Source: Hypericum androsaemum
Lineage: Eukaryota; Streptophyta; Magnoliopsida; Malpighiales; Hypericaceae
Length of the DNA stretch: 64,000 nucleotides
NCBI GenBank assembly: GCA_963995505.1
Contig: OZ023192.1
Coordinates: 13,995,001 to 14,059,000, forward strand
Reading direction: 5' to 3'
Shown: one piece after another, positions 47,795-59,173 of the stretch
Layout: the number at the start of each line of letters is the position of its first letter
Numbering within the stretch: position 1 is the stretch's first letter
Made by a program: the position numbers and the translations under genes
Notes under the pieces: generated by a model
Seen by the model: the letters and a program-made list of their open reading frames with translations, nothing else
Told to the model about the DNA's origin: nothing
The model's database searches: none

Positions 47795-49738
47795 GTCATT
47801 GTTCTAGCTTAATGTCACATGGCAGTCCACGTAAGTGCCTAGACGACGTTGTTTCGACAAAAAATGGGTGAACTGAACTCGGTAGACTTAAGTGAGAAAA
47901 TTAGAATAAGTTGGATCGGTTCTATTATTTTTAGACCACAAAGTACGCAAGTGATAATCGAAAAAACTACAAGATACTTAAGTAGACTTTTCCCTATTAA
48001 ATAACATTAAAAATCGAAAAGCTCTCCATCCCCCTTCCTCGGTTATACAGTCAGACTTGTAAGCCTAATGCATGCATGTAATACGTACCAGTGAGTATAT
48101 AATCTGAAATCTAATGTCCGAATTCGGATTCAAAATTTTTTTTTATTTTCGGATTCAGATAATTTTGTATTCGAATTTGAATTCAGATTATCCAAATTTT
48201 TTAGTTTGGATTCGGATTGTAAAAATATAAGTTCGAATTATCCGAACTATCCAAACTTTTTAATTCGTGTACTTGGGTCAGGCCTGAGCTAAGCCGAATG
48301 CCCCAAATTGGTGAGCTTGACTGAAATTATTTTATCCACCTCACACCCCACCCCTGTCGGAGCACAAACTCCACCAAAAGATCTCCCAAATTGTTAAAAC
48401 CCTAAAAATCCATCCATGAAGACCCTGACGGCCGGCTCACACTTGTCACTTCTGCTCCTCATGTATTCTTTCTATTTATGTTGTTTTGCTTTGGTCTTGG
48501 AAAAAAATTGTCGCCACACATGTAGTAGGACAGAAGATGTCCACATGTTAATGTTTATTGAGATCTGTACTTGCTTTGCTTTTTTTAAAGATGGTTTTAC
48601 CTTCATTTATATCAATATTTGTTCTTATCTTCATTCAGATGGTTTTTATCATTTAAATTGATGTCAGGTTTAAACATTTTCTTTCTTGACTGAATCAGTT
48701 AGTTCTTTCTATTAGTTATTGTTCGAAAGATGTTTGATTTTAATGGAATCATGGATGATAATTCGGATAGTTCGGATTATCCGAATTTAAATTCAAAAAA
48801 AACTCGGATATTCGAATTCGGATAATTCACTATTCAGACTCGAACTCGAATAGTAAAATATCTAATTCAGATAGTTCGGACTCGAACTATTCAATTGTTC
48901 ACTCTTAGTACGCTCCATCTAATTATTGGGACCATGCTTTGGGTAATGGGTACCCGTCATGCATATTTGAAAGGAGATCAGTGGCTTGAATTATGTGGAA
49001 CAATCCGCCGAGTTGGATTATTGTAAATGTTGATTTTGTTGAGAAATATTTCTTGTAATAGAGTTTGAGTGTACTTGACTCATTAAAAAGTACAAGGATA
49101 TGTGGAAACAAAGTCCAAAATTTTTTTATAACTGAAATGAAATTATAAGTCTTTTGCAGTGATGAAGCAAACATTGGTGGTAGGGAATCAGCCAATCAGG
49201 ACACAAAGAGCAAGCACAATGTCCAAATTATTGGGGATTTTTTTTTCCAAATAGACAAAAAACTTGAATATTTTTCCAAAATATATAGAAACCTATACAT
49301 ATTCTAAAAAAATATGAAATAATTAAATATTAAAAATAAATAACGGAGACTTCCCATTATTAATGCGTCTCCTCTTCTGTGCCACATCATAATATAAAAC
49401 AATTAACAAACCTCCGGAGTTGATTATCTCGGAATGACAGCAATTACTAGGGCGTCTCCTTTCCCAATTAACACGAGACCTTGATCTACACAAAACAGCT
49501 ATAAGTCGACTATTACAAGGATTTCACGACGGATGGTCGCAAGAAATGAGGTTAGCAACCGAGTCCATAGTAGAGATATTTGGCGGGGAAAGAGCAACCT
49601 AGTATCTTTCGAGTTTCATAAGCTTTCTGCATGTTAGCGAAATTTTTTTTGCGGGTTGATTTCCATTTAACTTTTCTTTTTTTATTTTCCTTTCTTTAGT
49701 ATTAATAAAGGCGGACTTATTTAAAAAAATTGTGAAAA
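47795..49738. repeat. Head of a third, diverged tandem unit
   Basis: Homologous to 1-1362 of unit 1 but with frequent substitutions and indels. It contains a full-length version of the hAT-like element and the LHCB relic 1 promoter block (near 49150-49200). Homology stops at about 49738, just before the relic's 3'UTR block. Confidence 0.9.
48087..48905. mobile_element. Full-length hAT-like element (819 bp)
   Basis: It is flanked by TAATACGT (48079-48086) and TAGTACGC (48906-48913), a degraded 8-bp target duplication. The interior has GGATTCGGAT-type repeats at both ends and, at about 48309-48760, unique sequence containing a frame from 48416 (MKTLTAGSHLSLLLLMYSF) that could be a captured gene fragment. 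Its size is close to the 821-bp hAT element at 23307. The unit 1 and 2 versions lack the unique core. Confidence 0.65.
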
Positions 49739-51240
49739 TTAATCAGAAATTGTATCGCATTAATTTTTACGATTGAGTATAAATATTTTTATTTAGTTGA
49801 TCAATTTAAAAAAATTTACAATTTAGTTAACAATTTTTTTCACATAGCATTTGAATCCGAGTATTTTATAGGAAAATGTAATGGCGTCACAGTTTAGGTA
49901 TCATGTGGAACAATGCGTGAAGTTGTCTTTTTTACTTCTCTTCATGACGACCTTTTGGCTTGTATTTGTTTTTTCAAAAAGTAGATTTTAATACTCTCTG
50001 GTATAGTGAAAAACTACATGAGTACCTAGTTATTTAAAATTTATTAATTGAGTAAAAACTTTTTCAACTAAAATTACTTAGAACTTTGGCCAATTTGTTG
50101 TACATAACTGGTTGAAACGATGTTGTATTGGTAATTTTTTTATCATACTTGTAAAAATGATGTGGCACGTACCCAAAATAACAACATAGTCCGTATTTTT
50201 AAAGTTATTGTGCTAGGTTCTATGATCAAGATTTTCAAAAACGACCCGGAGAGCGACCCACTCTACTCTTCGAGTCATGGTCCGACCAGTCGAGCATCTC
50301 GGACCAGAAATTTTTATATACAAAATATATTATTTTATATACATATATATATATTCATTCTCTAGCCCAAGAATATATATATAAAAAACTAAATTAAAAC
50401 AGCCCACAAAAGCTAAACTACCCCGACCCAACAAATAAACAACCTAGCCCACTACCCACAAAGCTAATCAACTCAAAACCCAACCAAAAAAATAACTCTA
50501 ATAACAGTCCACAAAAACTAGAAACTCACAAGTCTACCAAAAAAATTCCAGAATCTTCTCAACGTCTCTGAACACGATTTTCCTCCCCAACCAAATCCCA
50601 ACCCAACTCAAGGAAGAAGAATTCTCAAAAAAAAAAACTCAAGAAGAAGAACCCCACTCCCCACCTCCTCCATCTCCTACCCCTCTTTCCTTCCTTCCCA
50701 ATAATGGAAATCCAAGAGCCTAACCCTCTCATCCGAGAGAGAGAGCTATCTGGGCGTTAGAGAGGTGGCCTTCGGAACTCGAAAGCTGGCGTCAAGGAGA
50801 GAAATCGAAAAGGGAGGAAAAATTAGGGTTCAAGTCTTTTGGGTTTTGGTCGGGGAGAGAGAACTTGGGGTTGGAGGAGAATGTTTTAATTTTTTGTCAG
50901 GGAGAGAGAAATTGGAATTGGTACGGTGGGAAAAATGTTTTTTTTGGTTTTTTTGGAATGACCTTACTAACCGAAATTATCTGGGTCAGTTTTTTGAATG
51001 AACTATCCGGCCCGACCAGATTTCGGGCGGTTCGTTAGGTAGGCATTTTTTAGTCAAAAATTGGTACGTCTTCACACTCGTTTCGTGGTCCGAAGGGTCA
51101 GATTATAGGTCAGACCATATTTTTTAAAATCTTGATTATGATTACTTATATAAATGATAAGTGACTGTGGTATTTTAAAAAATAAATCAGTTTGAAATAT
51201 AGGCAAAAGAGAAGCGTTTTCAAGAAAAAAGGTCTGTACC
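49739..51240. other. Non-genic region with transposon ends
   Basis: A MULE-like terminus is recognisable from about 49975 (AAAAAGTAGATTTTAATACT, with a spacing pattern like the other MULE ends). A TIR-like pair ATCAAGATTTT lies at about 50223 and 51140, inverted, enclosing roughly 900 bp. Open frames inside are low-complexity and not credible genes. Confidence 0.35.
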
Positions 51241-51689
51241 ATCCAGAGTAATTCTAGAGTCGTTAAACTGGGTATTTTGACTCGTGAAAGATCTGACGGT
51301 TAAGATTGGGATATTTTCTAAGATTCACTAGGAACCTGACCTAGAGGCTTCACGAGGCACTTTAACAACTAACTGTTCGCTGGTCGTTAAAGCTCCTCGC
51401 CCACTTCAACGATCTTGCTTTCTCTCTTTCTCGCTCTACTCTCTCTCTCTAGCTAGTGTAGCATACAAAAGAATAGGGGAGAGAGAGAGAGATGATAGCG
51501 ATTCAACTATGACGATGGCCACATGGGATTTATTAAAGGCTACGTCGTGTCTTTTTCCAAGGTCCCTCCATATTACATGGGCAGATTTGGTGGGGACTGG
51601 GCTAGTCTCCCCCACCCGTGGGACTTACACATTGTTGAAGTGCAAAAATAACTTGTTGGAAGCTCAGGGTCGACTAAGGCAATCATCGA
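51241..51689. other. Non-genic region
   Basis: Contains a short TC/GA-rich tract near 51420-51490. No gene or element end is recognised. Confidence 0.4.
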
Positions 51690-51950
51690 GGTACCTGCAC
51701 TTGGATATCAACACGCCTTGGCTGGGTATACTTAAGGTAGCCTAGCTACCCTCATCCGCAAGCCAACTCGGTACCGTCAGCCACAGTCTTGGCTTAGATT
51801 ACCCTCAACTTCAAGTCAGATTGGGTATCTTCAGTTTCAAGCTAGCTTGGGTGTCCTCATCCTCAAGTCAGCTTGTAAGCCCTCAACCTTAAGTTAGGTT
51901 GGCTTTCCTTAAGGCAGGTAGGCCTCCCTTAGGTCAGGTTGAGTACTTGG
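51690..51950. repeat. Minisatellite, about 30-bp unit
   Basis: Irregular copies around the core CTCAACTTCAAGTCAGATTG / CTTAAGTTAGGTTGG follow each other at roughly 28-33 bp, decaying toward the right. Confidence 0.6.
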
Positions 51951-52339
51951 AGGGAATGAGAGGGCCTTCTTAAGACATATCAAGTTGGACTTCCTCAGTC
52001 TCTTACTTGGTAGATTGGCCGTAACGCTCAACTCGGACTCAGAATGAATTAATTCTTTTGGCCATGAGAAACTAAGAGGTATATCTCCAACTTATATTTA
52101 AATTCCTTTCCTAATTCTGCATCAAAGAGGATTAAAACAAGGCTTCAAGTCTCGGTCCTAGTTTTTTCTTTTGAAAACAATGAACATCGGTAAATCACCC
52201 GTATATTTTGACTCGAGCCTTGGATTGCGGTGATTCTTGTAGATATAGAGAGCTAAGAAATAGGCCTACAACTTTCTAGTTGATGACTTCTTCTAGTTCA
52301 GAGTGGAAGAGGTTCAAATCGTCGAATAACTCACCCTAG

Positions 52340-53470
52340 GCGGACCGTCGCAGGATTCACCTTGGCCGATCGTTGCGAGTTTGTGAAATAAGTGTATCTT
52401 GTCTCCAACCTCCAATTGAGGCGATTCACGTTCCTATGGAAAGCCAAGACGTAGATCTACAACTTTGTAGTTCATGACATTTTCTAATTCTGAGCGAGTG
52501 TCAAATATCCGTTGGAAGTCACACTAGGCGGACCATTGCGGGTTTGCATCCCCTTGGATCATCGCGGGTTCCACCCTAGGTGGATCGTCGGGGGTCTGCA
52601 TCCCCTTGGATCGTCGTGGTTCCACCCTAGGTGGATCGTCGCAGGTTCCAGCCTAGGTGGATTGTCGCGGGTTGGTAAAATGAGTGTATCTCGTGACTCG
52701 GACCTTAGGTTGAGACGATTCAAGTTGCTGTGACAGCTAAAATATAGATCTACAATCTTCTAGTTTATGACTTTTTCTAATTCGGAGCCGTCAAAAATTC
52801 TTTTGAATTCAGACTAGGTGGATAATCGCAGGATTCACCATAGGCCAATCATTGTGGGTTGGTAAAATGAGCGTATCTTGAGACTCCAACATTGGATTGA
52901 AGCTATTCAAGTTACTGTGGAAAGTTAAGAACTAGATCTACAACTTTTTAGTTTATAGATTTGTCCAATTCGGAGCGAAAGGGTGTCAAAGATCTGTTTG
53001 AAGGTAGACCTTGGATAGTCACGAGTTTGATATCCTCGGATCATCGCGAGTGAGGTTCCCCTTGGATCGTCGTAGGCCTAGAAGGCCTCGGATCGTCGCA
53101 GGTCTAGACGCCTTGGATCGTCACAGGCTAGGAGGCCTTGGATCATCGTGGCCTCGAGGAGCCTGGATCATCGCGGGCTTGGTTGAGGCCCGATCGTCAC
53201 GGGTTATGTTAAACTTGGATTGTCGTGAGATCAAGCGGGCAGGATCATCACGGGATAGCTTGGCCCTCTTGCTTGAAATCATCGTAGGCCTCAAATAGCC
53301 TTTATCGTTGCGGGATTGGGATGGGCTCTGTATTATTGGATCATCACAAGTTGGACCTAAGCCGGATCGTCGCAATGCTCACTAAGGAACGATCATCGCA
53401 TGCTTAGTTATCGCGGGCTTTGTTCTCTTGGACCTTTGCGGGCTCTGTAGGTCTTGGACCACGGTGTGGG
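52340..53470. repeat. GC-rich degenerate minisatellite with GGATCGTCGCGGG core
   Basis: More than 20 variants of GGATCGTCGCGGGTT or GGATCATCGCGGG occur at irregular intervals of about 25-60 bp. They are embedded in a longer-period repeat whose members contain GATCTACAACTTT(T/C)TAGTT, near 52270, 52455, 52745 and 52935. It resembles the variable region of some plant gypsy LTR elements. Frames through it are repeat by-products. Confidence 0.65.
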
Positions 53471-53479
53471 CTCTGACGG

Positions 53480-53965
53480 TTAATTCGAAGAGATGGTCTT
53501 GAGACTTCGTGTTGACGTTATATGCAGAATGGTTAAAGACCCAAAGAGACCGGGTGCGAGACAGACTCTATTAAAAATAACATCAAAGGAGGATGAGCGT
53601 GCTTGGGTTCTTAAGTGATAAAAATAAATTTCGGGAAAGGCGATGTAATTCAAGTCATGCAAGGATAAGCATTGGAAGTCCGAGTTAGGCGGGGATAAGC
53701 GCTAGAGTCCAGACGGGTTAAGGATAAGGCTTGGCATAAGATGAGCTTCAAGGCCTTCGAGTCTGACTACAACACAATTTAGGCTGGGGCGGTCTACTTT
53801 TCTATATAAGCAAGACAAATACTCTCAAACTTTTAAGCTTTTATCCTTAGTTTAATTTACTTAATAGTCTCGACTTCGGCCACCCCTGTTACCCTTGGCG
53901 TTAGACTGACTTTGGAACGAGCACTTCTGGTCGTCACGAGATCGATCGACGTTCTCTCGCATTTT
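53480..53965 (+). other. LTR-like retrotransposon fragment
   Basis: A TATA box CTATATAAGC near 53803 is followed about 80-130 bp later by GTTAGACTGACTTTGGAACGA, a layout typical of the U3-R boundary of plant gypsy LTRs. No second LTR is recognised in the window, so it may be a solo or truncated LTR continuous with the minisatellite on its left. Confidence 0.35.
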
Positions 53966-53976
53966 TTTCCCAATAC

Positions 53977-54083
53977 ACATGCAAACTAATATCATTTCAC
54001 ATGCAAACCAATATCACTTCACATACAAACCAATATTATTTCACGTACAAACCAATATCACTTCACATATAAACCATTATCAC
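53977..54083. repeat. Short tandem array, about 24-bp unit
   Basis: About four and a half copies of CACATGCAAACCAATATCACTT and variants. Confidence 0.75.
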
Positions 54084-54099
54084 ATGATAGGTTATTGAC

Positions 54100-55300
54100 C
54101 ATCAGATTTAAAGACTATCAAATCTGAAGGCCCAAAATTTAGTCCGGTCTCATTACATGTATAGAATATGTCCCTCTTCCGTTTTGTTTATTGGGTAGCT
54201 CTTGGGTTATTGAACTTTTTTAGATTTAGAATCCTTTTGGTGCTTTTCTCCGCCTCAATCTTCAATGTAGATGAAAATGTCATAGCTTTCTGTTAGTCAG
54301 AGTTTTGCTTCTTTAAATTGGTGAGCCTAAATTGAACCGAAAGATTAAAGCTTTGGTAAATTTCAGCCATCGAAACGCAAATAATTTGTTCTTGTAGTGT
54401 GTTCTTGTTTGGATTTTGGTTGGATCGGCTTTTGCCTGATCTGAGATCCTTCCGGATCTCGAAATATTTTATGTGGCTGCAGGTAGAGAATTTTGTATTG
54501 GTTGAATTTATTCGACTTTGGCTCTCATTTGGATGCATCTCGTATGCATTCAAATGCCCACAAACTTGTCTTGTGGTTATTGACCGTAGCTTTGTCTCGG
54601 CAGAATTTTACCCGATTGTTTAGCTTTCGTGCCTTCTCGATCGTCCTTCGCTCTCCCTTGTGCCACTCTGCTGTCTTTGGATTGTATTTTATTTTCTGAT
54701 TAATTTCTATCATCTTATGTCTATGTGTTTATCTTTTCTATTTTGTAACCATTTATTAGACCTCGTACCACTTCATTCCTAAACAAATCGCAAATAATTT
54801 GAACCAATATATATTTTTGGATGTGCGCATCAAGGGGGTCACTTTGGATTCTTTTGGTGAGCGCGTTTCCTTTCGGCCTCTAGGCGCGTGCGCGTGTCGC
54901 CGCCTCCAAAAATCTTGTCTTTTAATTGAATATTAATTACAAATTTGCCATTAGAACTCCTTCCTTTCCTTTTGATCTGCACGGTACTGTCTTGGCCCGG
55001 TCTGGACCAAATCCGGGCCCATTTATGCGCACAGGCATTAATTTTGATTTGAGTTCTACCCGTCGGGTCACAACTCAACATGGTTTAGTAAATGCAAGCT
55101 TGACCAGCAATTCTGACTACCATATATGTATATTCTAAAAAATATATATATACTCCATATATAAGGTAGTCCACGTAGTCTATATATATGGTAGATTATA
55201 AATTTCTACCATATGATAATAGTTTATATATGTATGATAGCTATATGAAAAAACTTAAAAGACCTTGAGTTCCCATTGATAAGTAGAGAATTTTAGAAAT
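54100..55300. other. No recognised gene
   Basis: The sequence is T-rich with scattered frames of up to 86 codons on both strands, none with recognisable motifs. TATA-rich stretches near 55140-55200 could serve the cysteine-rich peptide gene that starts at 55301. Confidence 0.4.
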
Positions 55301-55827
55301 ATGAAGTCCCAATCTAAATCTGTCAACCGGTTTCCTCAAAATTTCTTGTTGATACTTGTATTGACCATGTGTGTGCCAACCACACAAGGAGGCAGAAGCT
55401 GGGCATACGTAACTTGTTACAGATTGTGCAAGGTAGATTGCGTGCTACATGCTGGATATCTGCTTCTTGTACCCCTTTATTGTCATTTTATATGCAAACA
55501 GCGTTGCAGACACTATGAAATTGATTGTTTCACCAAGTGCGGTGCCCTAGAAAACCAAGGTGACAAAATATTTCTCTCTTTATATTAAAGTTTTCGTCGT
55601 AATTAAAAAAATGGGAATTCGCTTCTAAAATATGTTTAACGTTAAAAAGTATACCAAATTTAAATTGTACATCATGGGGTTCGTGCGCAATTTAGTTTTT
55701 ATATGATGCATTATGTTTATAAATATTGTGTTAATTATTTATTATGTTTTATGATACAGATGCTGGGAAGGTAGAAGAATGTTTGGCTCTTTGCTCAAAT
55801 GATAATTACCACGCTGAGAAATTGTAA
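55301..55827 (+). CDS. Secreted cysteine-rich peptide with CX3C repeats (thionin-like), two exons
   Basis: Exon 1 (55301-55559) and exon 2 (55760-55827) are separated by a 200-bp intron with a GTGACA donor and GATACAG acceptor, phase 1, and join without frame loss to a 108-aa product. Residues 1-30 look like a signal peptide (hydrophobic core about 15-24). The mature part has ten cysteines, mostly in CX3C spacing: 39-43-47, 61-65-69, 76-80, and 94-98 in exon 2. This spacing recalls plant thionin-like and alpha-hairpinin-type secreted peptides, but I cannot assign a family. It is probably exported to the apoplast, in a defence or signalling role (inference). It has no second copy in the window and no visible lesion. 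Confidence 0.65.
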
Positions 55828-56769
55828 TGTAATGGCTTCATGTGAAGGTGCTATGGAAAAATTCTCGAAGACTAATAAAATAAAACAATTTCTCTTTAGA
55901 GTATTCGCTGTAAAATTTTCTTTTTTGCGAAATTCACATTGATCAAAATTAAAAGATAGAGGTTGCACTTGCCATTTAAAAGGGAGATTAACTGGTGTTG
56001 AGTTTGCATGGGTTGGAAGGAAGCCTATCAGATCGAAATTTGTACGAGTCACGACATTTTTACCATGTCATGACATGAAGATCGTTCGAGAAAAATGTAT
56101 CACAAGATCAACTCACTCTAATACTGTGTTAGAATTTTCGTATGCAATTCAAAATTTTAAGACAATGAATTAATAATTTCAACACTTATCAACGACTCCA
56201 CCATACTAGAACTAGAGGTGATTGATAATCTCAAAACATTGTGAGATCTCACAAAGGAGGACAAACTCTCAATTTTATGTGCACTATTCACAAGATTCGA
56301 AAATGAATTGCTTAAGAGAATCCAATTTCAGCCCGGAACAAATTTCGGAACGAACAAATCAAAGCACGATTGTTCGGAACAAACTACACTCTAGAATCAA
56401 ACGAAACAGAAACATAAAATTATGTGCAGAATATGCGATATGTTTACATTTTAATTATTCTATTCATTCATTTAAAAGCAAGTACATAATATTTAAATAT
56501 CAAGTTTCCTAATCCTCCCTTCACATTACAGAATCAAGTTCACAGAGCCAAGTTCACGCTAACGCAAATTTAATATTCAACCATTTTCCAGTCCACTAAC
56601 ATTCAATCACATTAGCGAAAATAAATCTTGTTCACGCTGGGTTACAGATTACACAATCATGTTACCAAGTTCACAATGTTCCGGACAAAATACATAGATT
56701 CGAAAATAAATCAATTAGCATCAAATCTACGAAGGAAACTGACTTAGAGTAACATTAATATATATATAT
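55828..56769. other. No recognised gene
   Basis: AT-rich sequence. Frames at 55795-56052 (-) and 56222-56512 (+) have no recognisable motifs. A (TA)n run lies at about 56759-56777. Confidence 0.4.
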
Positions 56770-57010
56770 ATATATATGCTCATCAGTGAAAAGGAAAAAA
56801 ATAAAGATAATATGCTCATGTGCTCTTATATTGGAAAATTGAGTTTTTTAAGGAAATTGACTGCAAATTAAAAGCCCGTCTTTTAAAAAAGAAGAAACAG
56901 AAGTCCGTCTCATTGAACCGGTTGAGAAAAATATTCATCCAATCTGATTGAATCTGAATTTCTATAAATAATGTTTCTGATTAATTGCAAATAAAATTCT
57001 TTAAATTGAT
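56770..57010. repeat. Fragment of the old segmental repeat
   Basis: Resembles 3210-3400, the region upstream of the 58-aa peptide gene promoter: GAAAAGGAAAAAAATA, then TGCTCATGTGCTC and TATATTGGAAA in the same order, then AATATTCATC. The peptide gene itself is not present to the left, where the (TA)n run ends the homology. Confidence 0.6.
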
Positions 57011-57429
57011 ACTCTTTAAATTGATTTAAAAAATAGAAAAAAGTCATAGGTCCTTGGGTTAGATATCCTATAACGAGAGGTCCACTTCACAATTTTTTAT
57101 TCCCTATGTTTTGAGAAATTAAACAGTTTGGTCTCTATGTCCATTTTTTTGTCAAAGATTTGTCAAAATTGCCCTTGTCTTTAACCTAAAACTACTATTT
57201 TATTTTTTTCTATAAGTGACTAAGCAACAAAATTTGTTTAATACAAAAAATAATTTACTATATTTATAAATTTCCGATTGTCGATTATAAAATTGTGGTC
57301 GCTTTAACATAAACAACACCAAACTATATCAATAATTCGAAAAAAGTGTTAATCCAAGCGAATTTATCTCCAAAAACTCTTTGAAGACAGCAGACAAAGT
57401 ATTCCGTGGCGGTATTGTAAAATATGGTT

Positions 57430-57560
57430 GCAGGTACAAAAAGTCAAGATGCAGAAGATGGTGGTCAATGTGTCGCATATTTTATGGGAGGGGAATACTG
57501 TTGCAGACGCTTTATTGAAGTTGCAAGAGGATGGCTGGTAGACTTTGTTGGAAAATTATA
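57430..57560 (+). pseudogene. LINE-type RNase H C-terminal fragment
   Basis: The frame reads VVNVSHILWEGNTVADALLKLQ before a stop-containing tail. The pattern H-x-x-R/W-E-G-N-x-x-A-D-A-L is the C-terminal signature of the RNase H domain in plant non-LTR retrotransposons. Only about 35 residues are visible. Confidence 0.5.
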
Positions 57561-57857
57561 TTATTTCAAAAATTTTATTTATTGTAAATAAATGTGGTTT
57601 TAAATTATTAGAAAATGGCGTGGACCATTTCTACTTGTTGACTGAAATTGTGAATTTCTGTTTGAGAAAATTGTGGGTTGTTTAGTGTGTTGCACAATTT
57701 TCTCTAGGATATGCAACGACAGGAAGTGATTTTGTGGGAATGCAAATTAATTAATTTTAAGATATTTTCTAAATCCCCCACTATATATATCCATAGTTGG
57801 CATGAGAAAAAGCGAAGAGATGTAAAAAATCTTCTTAGCTTATTTTTCCCGAGCCTC

Positions 57858-59173
57858 TAATTGATTTTAATTAGAATAAGTTTGACTCAATTGATACGTT
57901 TTAAACCGCAGGGTACTGACGTGATTTTTTGGGATACCACAGGGTACTTAAGTGGACCTGCCCGAACTCTACCCGTCCTGCCTGGACCCTGACCGGCCAC
58001 CCTAATCAGCCACATCAAAAAATTTCTGCTGACATGGCGCCACATGGACATTCTCTCTCTCGCCTCCTCCTTCCCATCTCTCTCTCTCCTCTCCCTTTCC
58101 CTTCCGTTTAGTACTCTTCCTCGCCGGAAACGACACCGTTTTTGCTCCTCTGACCGGCACAAACCCATCACTCTCCTTCCCACTACCCTCCGTCCCACAA
58201 CCACTCATATAATCCTCGCTATTAATAGCCCTAAACCCGGATAAACATGAGCAAGGGTTTGAAGCTTCGCTGCTTCCATTACAAACCCCGAAGGGCCCGC
58301 ACAGACCGTACACCTTGTAAACGTCATCGGGGTGGGACCAGAACATGTCCCAGTGCCCGTCTGTTGGGACCACCTGTACCAGAACGACGCCGCCTCCTCC
58401 TTCGGGCTCTCGAAGTGGAACCTGTAGATGTAAGGGATGGTCATCTCGGGGTCGTTGGGGCCGGCCCATGATGTCAGGGACCTCTCGTTCATCCCGGGGA
58501 GCCACGCGTCAGGAGGGTAGTCGAAGCTCTGCCACACGGGGGCCCCACCGCCAGTCCTCGTCTCTATTAACACGACCCGGTCGGCCGGGGCCTCGTTATT
58601 CATCTCCCAAATGGTGAGGTTGGTGGGGCCCGTCACGATGGCGAGGCGGCCGACGGTGGTGAGGTGGAGGGAGGGGAGACGACCGGTCGTCCCGTTGGAG
58701 GTGGCGAGGGCATCCCTATTGGCGACCCAAACGTAGGTGGGGGCCGGGACGGAGGCGTAGCGAATGCCGAGGTAGTACAAAATGGAGGAGAAATTGAGAG
58801 GTGGTTCACCTCGGGGGAGACGATGGAGCTGGTAGTGGGGAGGGTGAGGAAGGTCGGGGGGCAGTTAGGAGGAGAAATGGAGAGAATTGGCGAGAGTGGG
58901 GAGGAGAGAGGAAGGAGAGGAGAGGGGGGGAGAGAGAGGGATGATAGGTTTTTAAAATAATTTGTCCATGTGGCGCCAGTCATCAATAAATTTCGATGTG
59001 GTTGGTCCACGTGGTCGGGCAGGGCTCGGTCAAGCCGGGCAGGGTTCAGGCAGCTGCCCGGGCCTCTAATTGATTTTAATTAGAACAAGTTTGACTCAAT
59101 TGGTACGTTTTAAACCACAGGGTACTGACGTGATTTTTTGAGATACCACAGGATACTTAAGTAGACTTTTCTC
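57858..59173. mobile_element. MULE-like element carrying an SD2-2-like kinase fragment, with one flipped terminus
   Basis: The right end reads GATACCACAGGATACTTAAG then TAGACTTTTC, like the right ends of the other MULEs. Inner parts near 57957-58050 and 58960-59070 are inverted repeats (GGACCTGCCCG, GCCACATC and inverses). The outermost 100 bp on the left (57858-57957, starting GCCTCTAATTGATTTTAATT) is in the same orientation as on the right (59071-59173), where an inverted repeat is expected. Confidence 0.6.
58096..58800 (-). pseudogene. SD2-2-like G-type lectin receptor kinase fragment, frameshifted
   Basis: The minus strand encodes YYLGIRYASVPAPTYVWVAN and VWQSFDYPPDAWLPGMN (B-lectin domain), then EMTIPYIYRFHFESP and AASFWY. 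After a frameshift near 58360-58380 it encodes WDMFWSHPDDVYKVYGLCGP and PCSCLSGFRA, then SEDYMSGC (S-locus glycoprotein/EGF region). Wording and order are close to Arabidopsis SD2-2. About 35 residues are missing between SLTSWAG and PEMTIP. The PAN, transmembrane and kinase parts are absent. It is a captured ectodomain fragment. Confidence 0.8.

Noticed and set aside
52340..53470. Possible CRISPR-like array or coding repeat protein (frame 53011-53298)
   Set aside because: The spacing is irregular, the repeats are degenerate, and the setting is a plant nuclear genome. The frame follows from the repeat composition.
56222..56512. 96-codon plus-strand frame
   Set aside because: Low-complexity Asn/Ile/Lys-rich composition, no motif, and no promoter or paralog.
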